DNA of 64,000 nucleotides, taken from Paenibacillus sp. N3.4. Its GTDB lineage: Bacteria > Bacillota > Bacilli > Paenibacillales > NBRC-103111. The translations under genes were made by a program, and so were the position numbers. The notes under the pieces are model-generated. The model saw only the letters and a program-made list of their open reading frames with translations, was not told the DNA's origin and made no database searches. The stretch covers positions 1 through 64,000 of the forward strand of contig NZ_VRTT01000014.1 of the NCBI RefSeq assembly GCF_008017805.1, given 5' to 3'. Positions 10,406 to 22,100 of this stretch are shown here, piece by piece; positions within the stretch are counted from its first letter, which is position 1, and each line of letters starts with the position of its first letter.

Positions 10406-12220
10406 GCGGTATGCCTCCTTGTTGGATAGATGCTTTGCTCTGTACTTCTTCATGTCCTATTTCCCAAATAATCTCTGTCCGAAATCCTCCTAAGGGCGAT
10501 TTCGTGAAATTCAAATAAGATTGATCGCCGAATTGGTGCATCACCCGCTGATTGGTATTCCAAAGGCCGCAGCCCATTTCTTCTTGCAAAGGCTCCCGCA
10601 TTTTACGATTTAATGCTTTTAGCAAATCAGGTTCCATGCCTGGACCGTCGTCATCGATATAAACCCTGCAGAAACCGTTTGATATTTCACCGCTAATCCG
10701 AATTTCACCCGATGTATATGACTTTCCTACTCCATGAATGACAGCATTTTCTACGATCGGCTGCAGCATCAAGCGCGGTATAAGCTGGGTCAGCATATTC
10801 TCCGAAATATGGATGTTGTAATGAATTCTGCCATTTCGCAATTTCTGGATATCCAGGTAGTTGACAAGGAGTTGAATTTCCTCGTTCAAGGAAGCCGTTT
10901 GCCGCTCCATTCGAGTTGTGTAACGGTAATAGGCACTTAGATTATAAGCCATCGATACGACCGCTTCCTCGTCCTTCATCTGGGCCATATTAATAATATA
11001 GCCGAGACAATTGTAGAGGAAATGCGGATTAATTTGGGCCTGTAATTGCTTCAAAGTGGCTTCCCGCGCTCGAATTTTTTCATTGAGTACATTTTCAATC
11101 AGGTCTTGAATTTGTCGCGACATATCATTAAATCGATAAAACAGAAACGAAAACTCATTTTGATCGTTGGCGTTGATCCGTACCGAATAATCGCCTCGCT
11201 GCACGCTTTGCAAACCCCTAATCAGCTTTTTGATTGGGCGCTGCACGGTTCGGTAAAGCAATATGGAGGCAGATATACCGACGACAAACAGCAAAACCAT
11301 CGATAAATAAAATAAATTACGGCTAAACGATATCGGTCCCAATATGTGATCAAGTGGCACAATATCAACCAAATGCCAATCCAAAAGAGGGGACTTCACA
11401 GCACTGACTAAATAGTCTTTATCCTCCAATTTGACTACCCTTTGCATCGTGTCTTCGAGTGACTGCTCGTCCAAATAACGAATTAACTGACTAAACAGGG
11501 GATTGGATGCGCTGCGGTTCAAAATCGGTGTATTCCCCTTATGGTATAAAAAAGGATCACCTTGCCCTCCGGCTTTATAGGTGTCCAGCATGTTTTGAAT
11601 GTTCTCATCACTAAAGCTGGCTTCAATCACCAAATTACTCCCTGTAAGATGACCCTGCTGGCCGTAAGAATCGGTATAGAACCAATAGAAAGCCTTTGGT
11701 TGATTGGGAGACATCGGTTCACCGTCACCGTACGTCCATTTTCCGGTCAAATTTCTTTTCAGATACTCCTCATTGTAGGCTAATGTATTGTTGTAATTTG
11801 AAATGGCCTCTTTGTTCTGTTGCGAATACACCGCGTATCTGACTGGCCATATATTCGTAACACTGGACTGAAGCACCATCTTTTCCTGGACCGCAAATCG
11901 GGTCTGCATCCGGTCATAGCGATCTTCCCATATGTTTAATCCATTAAATTTCTGAACATTCGGATCTTTCGAAAAGGTGAACGTAAAATCCATCATTTGA
12001 TTAATTCGGGAATCAATTTGGCTGGAAAGAAAGGATAATTGCTTCGTGTTGGATAGTTGAAGCTCTTTGCTTACAACATCGAATGCCACGCCGTTTGAAT
12101 ACGAATATACGATGATGATCGGTATGAACAAAACTAAGATCAAGCTGTTTATTTTGGCAAACAGACTAAATCGGATACCCACCCTTTTTTTACAAATGCC
12201 ATGCTTTTACTTAACTCCAT
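10380..12220 (-). CDS. YesM-type membrane sensor histidine kinase (module 2); probable one-base frameshift near start
   Basis: Kinase with transmembrane helix, extracellular sensor, second helix (LFYLSMVLLFVVGISASILLY), HAMP, the phospho-His signature QINPHFLYNCLGYI and ATPase boxes (LQPIVENAVIHGVG, IDDDGPGM). The long frame opens only at GTG 12182, with no spaced ribosome site (600 residues). An ATG at 12220 has GGAGGG eight bases before it and reads MELSKSMAFVKK, but is out of frame by one base. One extra base in the T7/C3 run at 12182-12191 would join it to VGIRFSLFAK. I annotate from 12220 on that reading; if the sequence is right, the GTG must be used. It overlaps the following regulator. 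Confidence 0.85.
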
Positions 12221-12282
12221 CATCGATCCCTCCAGGTTCCCTAACAAAACCATATCAATCCTAACAATGTCATATAGTCCGG

Positions 12283-12311
12283 TTGCCGAACTTCCTGTTA
12301 CTATTTATAGC
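12283..12311 (+). promoter_or_regulatory. Possible sigma-A-type promoter for the module 2 permeases
   Basis: TTGCCG at 12283 and TATAGC at 12306 are separated by 17 bases, about 50 bp upstream of the first permease start, in the divergent region between kinase and permease. Both hexamers are imperfect, so this is only a candidate. Confidence 0.3.
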
Positions 12312-12359
12312 AAGGTTTCTTATTTTAAACAAATCAAAATTATGGAACGGGAGATAACT

Positions 12360-13310
12360 ATGGATGCGAATACCGTAAAGCATGCGACCTTCGAGACCCC
12401 TCAACATGTAAAAAGAAAAAGCCGCTATAAGCAACCATGGATGCTGCATATCATGGTGCTGCCGGCTGCCATTTTGGTGTTTATCTTTTCTTATATTCCA
12501 ATGACGGGTGTCCTGATGGCCTTTCAAGATTATAAAACCTCTTTGGGAATTACCGGCTCCCCCTGGGTGGGCCTGAAACATTTTCGCTACATGTTTGAAA
12601 ATGAATATTTTATGCAGATTACTTGGAATACCCTGTTCTTTGCTTGTTCCAAGATCGTGATGAACCTAGTCATTCCGTTTACTTTCGCTCTGTTGCTGAA
12701 TGAGGTAAGGAACATGGGATTCAAAAGATCCATTCAAACGCTCGTCTATCTGCCGCACTTTCTTTCCTGGGTCACACTTTCAGGCATTCTAATCGATATG
12801 CTTGCCCAGACCGGTCTCATTAACCTATTCCTTACAAATGTGCTCGGTACGAAGGCGATTTTCTTTCTAGGCGATGGCAGTTGGTTCCGATTTACCATTA
12901 TTTTCAGCGATGTCTGGAAAGAATTCGGATTTAATATGATTATCTTCCTTGCAGCGCTTGCCGGTATTAATCCAGCGCTTTACGAAGCAGCCGAAGTTGA
13001 TGGGGCGAACCGCCTAAAGCAAACGATACATATCACCGTACCTTCACTCATGCCAATCGTTATCGTTGTTGCCACATTGGCACTCGGCAACGTACTGAAC
13101 GCCAACTTCGATCAGGTATTTAACTTGTACAGTCCAATGATCTATCAACAGGGAGATATTATTGACACGTTCGTGTATCGGCAGGGTCTTCTCAGCGGAC
13201 AATTCAGCTTTGCTACGGCGGTCGGATTATTCAAATCGATGATCAGCTTAATCTTAATCGTAATATCCTATCGTCTCGCTTATAAATTCGCCGGATACCG
13301 GATCTTCTAA
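12360..13310 (+). CDS. Sugar ABC transporter permease (LplB/YteP-like, module 2)
   Basis: Permease of 316 residues with the LplB-type block FSYIPMTGVLMAFQDY and EAA loop YEAAEVDGANRLKQTIHITVPSLMP. The open frame starts at 12201, but the ATG at 12360 is preferred: CGGGAG precedes it and the N-terminus then matches partner permeases (a short basic tail before the first helix). It is followed after 16 bp by the second permease. Unusually for these modules, the permeases are divergent from their binding protein and two-component system, so both transcription units probably respond to the same regulator acting in the shared region 12224-12359. Confidence 0.92.
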   Translation: MDANTVKHATFETPQHVKRKSRYKQPWMLHIMVLPAAILVFIFSYIPMTGVLMAFQDYKTSLGITGSPWVGLKHFRYMFENEYFMQITWNTLFFACSKIVMNLVIPFTFALLLNEVRNMGFKRSIQTLVYLPHFLSWVTLSGILIDMLAQTGLINLFLTNVLGTKAIFFLGDGSWFRFTIIFSDVWKEFGFNMIIFLAALAGINPALYEAAEVDGANRLKQTIHITVPSLMPIVIVVATLALGNVLNANFDQVFNLYSPMIYQQGDIIDTFVYRQGLLSGQFSFATAVGLFKSMISLILIVISYRLAYKFAGYRIF

Positions 13311-13326
13311 AAGGGAGTGACCACTC

Positions 13327-14199
13327 ATGTACCACAAAACGCTGCCTTATCGTGTATTTGCCCTATTCAACTACATGCTGCTGGCTGCTGTATCCATTCT
13401 CTGCATGCTGCCATTACTGCACTTGCTGATGGTATCCTTAAGCTCATCCGCTCCCGCCAACGCTGGGTTGGTTACGTTTTGGCCGATCGGTTTTACCTTT
13501 GAAGCCTACGCAAAAACGTTTAACAACGACAATTTCATTGCATCCTTGTGGATATCCGTTGAGCGGACTGTCATCGGTACGGTGCTTGCCATGTTCGTTA
13601 ACACGATCGCCGCTTACGCCCTCTCCAAAGATGCCCGAGTTTTCCGTGCACGCAATATTTATCTTTGGTATTTTGTCATTACCATGCTATTCAGCGGAGG
13701 TCTGATTCCAAGCTATATTCTTATCCTACGACTTGGTCTAATGAATTCCATGCTTGCGCTTATTCTACCTGGATTGGTTGTGGTCTTTAACATCATTCTG
13801 CTTCTGAACTTCTTTCGTGCCATCCCAAAAGATCTCGAAGAAGCGGCTTTTATCGACGGAGCCGGCCATTTCCGAACTTTCTTCATGATTTACTTGCCCA
13901 TGGCCATGCCGGCCATTGCGACTGTTTCCTTGTTTATTATGGTAGGACATTGGAACTCCTATTTTGACGGTTTGATCTATATGAAAGATTCTCAAAAACT
14001 CCCGCTCGCCAGTTTCATGCAAACGATTATCGTTCAAGCCGATATGTCGAAGTTAGATCCACAGGCAGTTGCCAATCTATCGCAACGAACCATCCGTGCA
14101 TCACAGATTTTTATCGGCGCCCTTCCTATCCTCGTCGTCTATCCCTTCCTTCAGCGCTTCTTTGTCAAAGGGATTGTAATTGGCGCCGTAAAGGAATGA
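13327..14199 (+). CDS. Sugar ABC transporter permease (LplC/YtcP-like, module 2)
   Basis: Permease of 290 residues with six predicted helices, EAA loop EEAAFIDGAGHFRTFFMIYLPMAMP and a C-terminus FFVKGIVIGAVKE typical of LplC-like subunits. AAAAGGGAGTG precedes the ATG. It pairs with the permease just upstream. A terminator follows at 14256-14307. Confidence 0.93.
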   Translation: MYHKTLPYRVFALFNYMLLAAVSILCMLPLLHLLMVSLSSSAPANAGLVTFWPIGFTFEAYAKTFNNDNFIASLWISVERTVIGTVLAMFVNTIAAYALSKDARVFRARNIYLWYFVITMLFSGGLIPSYILILRLGLMNSMLALILPGLVVVFNIILLLNFFRAIPKDLEEAAFIDGAGHFRTFFMIYLPMAMPAIATVSLFIMVGHWNSYFDGLIYMKDSQKLPLASFMQTIIVQADMSKLDPQAVANLSQRTIRASQIFIGALPILVVYPFLQRFFVKGIVIGAVKE

Positions 14200-14255
14200 C
14201 ATACTAATAAAGAATTCTTTCTCGCATTCTTCGACTATCCAATTCCTAATGTAGC

Positions 14256-14307
14256 AAAAAGCTCCCAATGCCTAAATGACAAGGCGTTGGGGCTTTTTGT
14301 TTTTTTG
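14256..14307. terminator. Terminator between convergent permease and MarR genes
   Basis: Inverted repeat AAAAAGCTCCCAATGCC / AGGCGTTGGGGCTTTTT followed by a T-rich run on plus; A-rich on the other side, so it can serve both convergent transcripts. Confidence 0.85.
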
Positions 14308-14311
14308 CATG

Positions 14312-14749
14312 TTAGGGCATTTGTTTATGATGGAACATCTTTTCCAAAACGGTTTCAAGCTTTTTTTCAGACACTGCTTTCGAAAGCTCAGCCTGAAAAG
14401 TGACATAAGCTTGGTCGACCTTTTGCTGCCCGATTACAGTCAGTGACGTATAAATGCTCCGGCGATCTTCATCGCAGCTATATCTTTTCAAAGATTGGCA
14501 GCCCTTTGCTTCGAATCGGCTGACAAGTCTCGACATAGCGCTCTGGCTCAATCCAACCATCGATTCCAACTGCTGCAATCGCAACTTTTTATCGGGGGCT
14601 TCGGACAAAAACAAAAGCATATAAAATTCATTTAAAGAAATTTGATGTTTCGCTTGTAAGGCTTGTTCTAATTCACCGGCGATATGCATGTGAATATGGG
14701 TTAATGACAACCAGTTGGTCACAAGGTTATTTGAACCACCGAATTCCAT
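14312..14749 (-). CDS. MarR-family transcriptional regulator
   Basis: Small winged-helix regulator of 145 residues. The recognition region LRLQQLESMVGLSQSAMSRLVSRFEAKG and the wing CDEDRRSIYTSLTVIGQQKV (about 58-108) are those of MarR proteins. AGGAAAGGG precedes the ATG. It lies 75 bp downstream of the ene-reductase gene on the same strand and may repress it in response to electrophiles, as MarR-type regulators next to ene-reductases often do; that role is inferred from position only. Confidence 0.88.
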   Translation of the reverse strand: MEFGGSNNLVTNWLSLTHIHMHIAGELEQALQAKHQISLNEFYMLLFLSEAPDKKLRLQQLESMVGLSQSAMSRLVSRFEAKGCQSLKRYSCDEDRRSIYTSLTVIGQQKVDQAYVTFQAELSKAVSEKKLETVLEKMFHHKQMP

Positions 14750-14824
14750 AAAATTTCCCTTTCCTTTAAGTACTCCCCATTATTATATCATTTTTTTCAT
14801 GGATTCGTTTTGATTTTGACATGG

Positions 14825-15862
14825 TTATCTGTTGTTTTTGGGAAACGCATATTCATACTGTTTTGGAATCGTCGTCTCTTTACCAAGCTCAGATGCGGCA
14901 CTCAAAGTCCAGTAAGGGTTTTTGAGCATGCCACGGCCAACGGCAACGAGGTCGGCATCTTCGTTTCCAATAACGGCATTCGCTAGGACTGGTTCATCGA
15001 GTCTTCCTACGGCTATAACCGGAATGTCTAGGGACTTCTTGATTTGTCTGGCCAACGGTACTTGGTATGCAACATGTGTTCCGGGCTTCCCTGCTGCTGC
15101 GATTGGCCCTTCACCGCCCGCACTTACGTGGAAAATATCCACTCCTGCCTCTTTATAAACCTTGCTAAACGCCAAGCTTTCGTTGATTCCATAGCCGTTG
15201 TCTACATACTCCTGTGCAGAGATACGCATAATAAGCGGCATATCTGCCGGCATTTCACTTTTTACTGCACGGATAACTTCCACACCAAATTTGGTCAAAT
15301 CATTGCCATATTCATCTGTTCTGTGATTGGTTAGCGGAGAATGGAACTGGTGGATCAAATAGCCGTGTGCACCGTGAAGCTCAATCACATCAACACCCGC
15401 TATAACTGCGCGTCGCACAGCCAGACGGAATTTCTCCACCATGTTCTTCACTTCTTGCGTCGTAAGTTCACGGGGGGTTGGCGAACTGGCATTAAACGGA
15501 ATTGGCGAAGGAGCTACAGGAACAGCGACGTCTTCCGCCTTGCGTCCAGCATGAGCAATTTGAATCCCGACCTTCGCTCCATGTGAGTGGCTGGCCTCTA
15601 CAATGCGTGCGAGAGCCGGAATTTGATCATCAGACCAAAGTCCCAAATCATAATCGGTAATTCGCCCATCGGGGTCCACGTCGGTCATCTCAATAATAAT
15701 TAAACCTGCGCCTCCAACAGCCCGGCTGAGATAATGGTTGTAATGCCAGTCATTGGCAATACCGTCTTTATTGCTTACCGAGTATTGGCACATAGGGGGC
15801 ATCACGACCCGATTCTTCAGTTGAAGTCCTTTAAGTTGATAGGGGGTAAATAAATCTATCAT
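14825..15862 (-). CDS. namA: NADPH dehydrogenase of the Old Yellow Enzyme family (NamA/YqjM-like)
   Basis: FMN-dependent ene-reductase, TIM barrel, 345 residues against 338 for Bacillus YqjM. Visible features are the active-site block MPPMCQYSV, whose Cys and Tyr correspond to the YqjM Cys26/Tyr28 pair, the substrate-binding HGAHGYLIHQFHSPLTNHR (His-x-x-His) and the phosphate-binding AVGRLDEPVLAN...DLVAVGRGML. The start at 15862 is chosen because AAAGGAG sits seven bases upstream; the frame extends to 15916 without a ribosome site. It reduces activated C=C bonds of enals, enones and nitro compounds, probably in detoxification. The downstream MarR gene is a likely regulator. Confidence 0.93.
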   Translation of the reverse strand: MIDLFTPYQLKGLQLKNRVVMPPMCQYSVSNKDGIANDWHYNHYLSRAVGGAGLIIIEMTDVDPDGRITDYDLGLWSDDQIPALARIVEASHSHGAKVGIQIAHAGRKAEDVAVPVAPSPIPFNASSPTPRELTTQEVKNMVEKFRLAVRRAVIAGVDVIELHGAHGYLIHQFHSPLTNHRTDEYGNDLTKFGVEVIRAVKSEMPADMPLIMRISAQEYVDNGYGINESLAFSKVYKEAGVDIFHVSAGGEGPIAAAGKPGTHVAYQVPLARQIKKSLDIPVIAVGRLDEPVLANAVIGNEDADLVAVGRGMLKNPYWTLSAASELGKETTIPKQYEYAFPKNNR

Positions 15863-16043
15863 GTTCATTCTCCTTTTGTTCATTGTATAAGTTGCTGTTA
15901 CTCTAACATGATTCATTTAGATGCATGCTCATGCATGTATTATAAGCCTATGGTATCATCTAGTCAACTCGAATGAACGCTATGCATTGGATTGGGCTTG
16001 ACAGCTCTCATTGGAACCATTTTTAAGAGCTAATTTCTAGGAA

Positions 16044-16096
16044 CAAAGAAAAGAGTTATTCCACAAGCAGCCTGTTCGCTACCTGCAGAATAACCC
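16044..16096 (-). terminator. Terminator of the giant SLH protein gene
   Basis: On minus, GGTTATTC ... GAATAACTC with an inner GCAGGTAGC/GCTGCTTG stem is followed by TTTTCTTTG, about 30 bp after the stop codon. Confidence 0.75.
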
Positions 16097-16124
16097 TAAT
16101 TTCGCTCTCCAAATGATTTAAACG

Positions 16125-19100
16125 TTACTTGCTCTTTTGGGCCAGCATGTTCAGCAGCACCGTTACAGCCTCTGCTCTCGTTGTTGCGGCCGTTGGAGCG
16201 AATTCGTTGGCGCCTTTACCTTCGATAATTTTTTGTTTTTTCATCGCAGCTACAGCACCTTTTGACCAGGCCGGAACATCTTTGTCGTCCGCGAAGCCGG
16301 TTACAGTGTCTGCTTCGACAGCCAGACCCCATGCATTAGCAAGCATCACGGCCATCTCCGCGCGTGTAATTTCTGCCTCTGGACGGAAGCTCCCGTCCTC
16401 ATACCCCTTAATAATACCGGCTTGGAACGCTTGCGCGACTGCTTTCTGCGCCCAGTTACCAATTTTTGCTGTATCTGTGAAGGTCAGTACCGCTCCTTCT
16501 CCTTGCGGCTTTAGTGTGTTCATAAGCATCACAGCAAATTCCTCACGTGTCACCGTATGATTCGGTTTAAATGTGCCATCTGGATAACCATTGACGATTC
16601 CGCTGTTTACCGCTTTCTTGATGCTCACTTCTGCCCAATGTCCTGTGATATCGCTCAAGTTAACAGTCGGTTTAGTATCTGTAGCGGGCTCTATTGGCTT
16701 TTCCGCCGCTAGGTCTTTGGCGAATACCGCATATTTCGTAAAGTGATTGACCTCAACGGTGATGTGGTCCCCGTTTACTTTACTGCCGCCTACTTCCACC
16801 CATACCTTCTTCGCTTCGTCAAAATAAAATACAGCCGGCTTTTGGTTGTTCTTCAAGCTTGCCGGATCGAAAACAAAGTCCAGCGATACGGGTTTACTAA
16901 AGTTTTCAGAGAAGTTTTTCAAAATCTCATAGATCAGGCTGGCTAGGACGTCTTTATCCGTTAGAAGCCTTTGAGTATCCAGCACTTTTTCAACCGTTAA
17001 TTTCAGTTCTTTGTCTGTAGCATCGGCAGGTATCGAAATCTTGACCAAATCACCCAAACTAACCTCGCCGGTTTTGCCTATAGGCACCGTTAAATTACCA
17101 TCTGAGGACGTAACAGTGTTACTCGTGGATGTTCCGCTGCTACTGCCAGGCGTTGAAGGCGTTTCAGCATTTGCGCGGTTCACTGTAACGATATAGGTCT
17201 TCGCTGTGCTATTCTGTGCTGTCACTACGATGGTAATTATATTGTTGCCTACATTTAAATTGATTGCACTGCTAGCTTGACCGCTTACTACAGGATTTCC
17301 GTTTACGGTCATCGTGGCCTTACTGTTAAATGCATTTCCCGTTACGGTAAGGCTTGTTACACCATTAACCACACTGGATGTGTAAACTGTTGTCTCGGAT
17401 CCGAACGTAGGACTTAGGTCACCGCTCGACAGCGTCATACTGCTCAAGTCTGCGTTGCCGCTTATCTCTGGTGCGCGGTTCACTGTAACAAAGTACGGAT
17501 TCACCGTCGTACCATCCTGCGCCGTTACTTTAATCTCAATCAGGTTAGATCCGACAATCAAGTTTGAAGCACTATAGGAATACACATTGCCTGTCACCGT
17601 GTTATAAACCGCACCTGTCACCGTAATCGTTACGTTTGAGTCAGCTTTAATTAAGAAAAGCTTGATGCTTGAATCCGAGTTAGGCAGATCCACCATATAA
17701 TTCGGATTTGATGGCGAAAACGCTGGTGATAACGTACCTCGATCGACTGCCAAACTGGATAGCTGCGCATTGTTGCTGGGTCTTGTGACAAGGATCGTAT
17801 AAGTTTTCGTCGAGTTATCCTCCGCCGTTACGACGATCGTAATCGCATTTGCCCCTACGCTAAGCGGAATTGCTGGGCTCGGCTGACCACTTGTAACGGT
17901 TGTACCATTCACTTTCACGCTTGCCCTTGCATCTGCAGTCGTCGGTGTGACTGTCAGACTCACAAGATTGTTCGCTACGCTCTGTGTGTAGCTTGTTGCT
18001 GCTGCAGCAAACGTCTCATTCAACGCACCCGATGACAAGCTAATGCCGCTCAAATCCGCGTTCGAACTTGGCTTAATTGTTTCCTTCGTTACGGTAACCG
18101 TCAATACACCCGAAACGTTACCCGCCCCATCTTTAGCCACAATCACAATATCATTGGTGCCAACTGATAGTTTGGTGAAGTCAATCGGCAGCGTCGCTTT
18201 ATTATTTTCAGCTGTTACGCTCAATCCTGACTGCAGGACGTTCGCGCCTCCCACTTTCGCCGTTACCGCTGCTCCCGTTTCTGCATTCACGATGATATTG
18301 AAGTTGGCGTTCTGAACGGTTCCTGCTTTGTTTGCCGTACCATCCTCCGTTGGGGTCGTTGGAGCGGATGTCGTTACGGTAACCGTCGATGTGGCCACAA
18401 ATCCACCGTCCACAGTTATCGCATTGATCATCGCGGTTCCCATTCCAACTGCAGTGACTACACCGTTTTCGTCAACAGTGGCAACGCTCTCGTCGGAGGA
18501 GTTCCAATTAACAGCTTTATTATATGCGCCTGCTGGCAATACGGTTGCCGTAAGCTGTTGAGTTGAGTTTTTGACAATGCTAAATGTCGCTTTAGATACC
18601 GTTATACTTGTTACGCGCACGGCATTCGCAGGAATAGTTGAAATCGTATACCGCTGAACCGTTTTACCGTCTTCGGCAAGTACAGTAAGGACATTGTTAT
18701 TTAATACATTTGTAGAAATTTCCCTTGCGCTGTTAAACGTCGCAGCGTCTTTCACCGTTGCCGACACGGTTGCGTTTGCGACCACTTTCCAGACAGCTTT
18801 GCTGTTTTTGAGAAGTGTCGCTTTCAACGCCTCCTTTGTCGCCCCTTCCGGCACATTTAATATCGTGAAGTTCGGCGCTTTACCGCTGACGATGATGCCA
18901 GGAATATAGCCGGGACCACTTGTCGAAGCTGTCACATAGGCATTATTGCTTAGTGTTCCTGCGGCGTTATTCACATATCCATTCAAAATAACAAAGTTTT
19001 GCGACTCGGATGGCGAATTTGTTAGGGTTCCGCCGGTTCTGACGTGCATATTACCGAGATCCGCAGGTACGTCAATATTATCGATTGCGGTTTCACCAAC

Positions 19101-22100
19101 ACCTGTCTTGGTTCTAATAACGATTCCCTCGCCCCAAGTGGTGTTCTTAGGCGACGAAAGTGCATCGGTAACCACGAACTCATAGGCTGTTTCTGGCAAT
19201 AATCCTGTCAGCTTCATGGTGCTGCCAGCCGTTCCCGGCACCGCTGCTGCTGTGGGCATAACACCCTGCATCAAGCTTTTAACGCCTCCGACTCCTATCA
19301 AATAATTCTGTGGCAGCGAATTGGCATTACTGCTGTTTTCAACGGCCATTACATGCATGTAAAGCTCGGGTGATGAAACAATATTGTCATACGATGTTTG
19401 GCCATTCCCCGTTATAATTGACTGCCCTTTATGATCCCAGGCGTCTGTTGCTGGGTTGTCGCTATTGGTGTTGATAATGTACTTGTACGTTGTGTTCGGC
19501 AATAAACCTGTCAACTTGGTTGTGCCCCCAAGCGTTCCCGGAACCGCACTGGACTGCGGTATCGTATTAGCAGGCTTCACTTTTACGAGATCTGCCGTCA
19601 CATAGATATTTTTCTCAGAAGAAGCATCTTTGCTGTCTGTGGCGGAAAACCTGATATGCAGGTATTGACCTGTCGTTACCGGCACATTGTCCCTCGTCAT
19701 TTCGCTGGCACCCGTTGTGAATAGTAAGGCGGCATCCCAGTTGTCGAGTTCTTGCGCGCTCGTGTTGACGATATACTCATAAGCCGTTCCCGAAAGCAAG
19801 CCGGTCAGTTTGGTTGTCAAATGGTTGGAACCAGGCTGAAGCGTTACAGTTGGGGCTGATGCATCAACGGTTTTGTTTATTTGGCTTACGTCTATAAGTA
19901 TATACATGGAACTCGATGCAGATATCGTTGCCGTTTCCGCTGCTCGAATATATAGATAGCTGCCTTGGGCCACAAACAGATTATCTTTTTCTGTTTCCTT
20001 TGCGCCAGTTGTAAATTGTACGGAAGCTGTGTTCCACGTCGACGCCGAAGGAGCGCCTATTGCGGTTCTAATGACATACTGATAGGTTGTTTCGGCCAAT
20101 AATCCGGTTAATTTTGTCGTATTGTACTTTTTACCGGGCACAGCTATCGCTGTTGGCGTTGCTGCAGTCGGTTTTAACGTGATTGTGAATTTATTTAACG
20201 TGATGCCGTCCTCTGCCAGTACGATTAATAGATTGCCATTTGCCACGTTTTTAGTTGTTTCTACTGCATCTGCAAATGTAACAGCCGTTACAGTGCTTCC
20301 TATAGCGCTTGTCACTACTTTCAACCTTGCGGCCGGATCCATGATAAGCCCATTCTTAAACGCATCAACACTCATGGAAGCCGCCAATCCCGTGATCGTT
20401 TTCGAGGCGTTATCAACCGTCAAACCCCAAAGATAGCCTGCCTCCGAGCTTCCTTTTGCGTTGACTGTTGCGTTGCTGCTAGCGAGCTCATCCGCCTCTT
20501 TTTTCAATATTGTCAGATTAAATACTACCGTATCTGTTACAGTTCCGCTTGTAAGGGTGGCCGTTAACGTAACTTTCGCATCTCCCGCTACGTGCAGCGG
20601 TCTTTTCACAACTCCGGTTGCCGTTAAGTTTGTATTGCTGTCGACCTTCCAACTGATTGTCGAGCCGTAGATCGAAGTTGTAGGCAGAATGAGATTGCCC
20701 ACGATACTATCCGGCGCTGTGTTTTGACCCTTGATCTTGTCGAACGTAAGGACCGACTTATCCGCGCTCACCACGCTGGCCTCATCCATTTTGGCATAAT
20801 TGACAATATATCTTTCAACGCCGGTTCTTGTTGGATTAATGATAAGAAGATGATCGCCATCCCGAATTTGTTCGCCGGATTTTCGGATATAGCTCTTTTT
20901 ACTGTCTCTCAAATTATCATCATCCGGAGGCCAATATGTGGCGAGTGCGTCTTCAAATGCCGCCACAGACTCCGTCTTAGGCGCTACATTTGAAGGAATG
21001 ACAAACACCGTTGAACCGACCGGTTTAATATCGACATACCCCAATAAGCCGTACACAAATGAGGTGTTCCTTAGGGTTGCGGTTCTGCTGTAAATCACAT
21101 TGTCAAATACAGAGACACTTGTATCGATGGGCGTTACGGTGATGCCCGTATCTTGCTTGACTGTGAGCGTTGCCGTGTTTGAGTACGTAATTTGTGGGCT
21201 CCCGGAATCCGAGTCGGTTACCTTTGATCTATATTTGTACCCATCCATATCTGCCGTGATCGGGCCTGTTGTATAAGCCACTGTATTTATGCCAGTGCCG
21301 CTCGTAACATTACTCCATGTCACGCCATTGTCCTTAGACACTTGCCACTGGTAGCTGTATGGCCTTGTGCCACCGGACATCGTTACCGTATATGTCGCAG
21401 TGAAGCCTTCCCTTTTGGCTGCATTTTGAGGCTGCTTCGCAACTGTTAGCGGTCCGCCGCTGACTGCCGCTCCGACATTAATGGCCCAATACTTGTTGGT
21501 ATTGGTTGTGCCCGTGCCTGAGCCTGCTCTGGCGCCGTACATAGCTACACGCACCAATCTAGCCGAAATGTTGGGTGGGAATATAAATGTTTCATAGTCA
21601 GAGGCCGAATCGCCGTCTGATCCTGGCATAACCTCTTTGCCCATTATATGCCCGTTGCCAAGGTTATCCTGCTGCCAATTGCTTGCCGTCACCTTCGTCC
21701 AGTTATAACCGTCGTTTGAAATCAATAAATCAAAGTAATATGACCTTCTGACTTGCGTGTCTCTGGAATACCCAAGGGATACGCTATCTATAAACACAGG
21801 TTTGTCGCCAAGATAGAACTGAACCCAAGGCGTGCCTGACGACGACCATGAGGTCGTTGTGGATCCGTCAAGCAGGTTATTGACCGATGAGCCGCCTGTG
21901 CTTGAAGTGATATAAACGGACTTGTTGATAATGCCGTAATTAACCGTATAAATGCTATCCTTTTTACCCGGTTTGCTCACGGTAAGTAAAACGGCATTAC
22001 TGCCGCTGGCAGAGGTTGTCACCGTCGTACCGGGCTCCGCCGTGTACGTAATGACAGGCAGCACCGTATAATCCAACGCGACAGGCACCGTGTAAACAAG

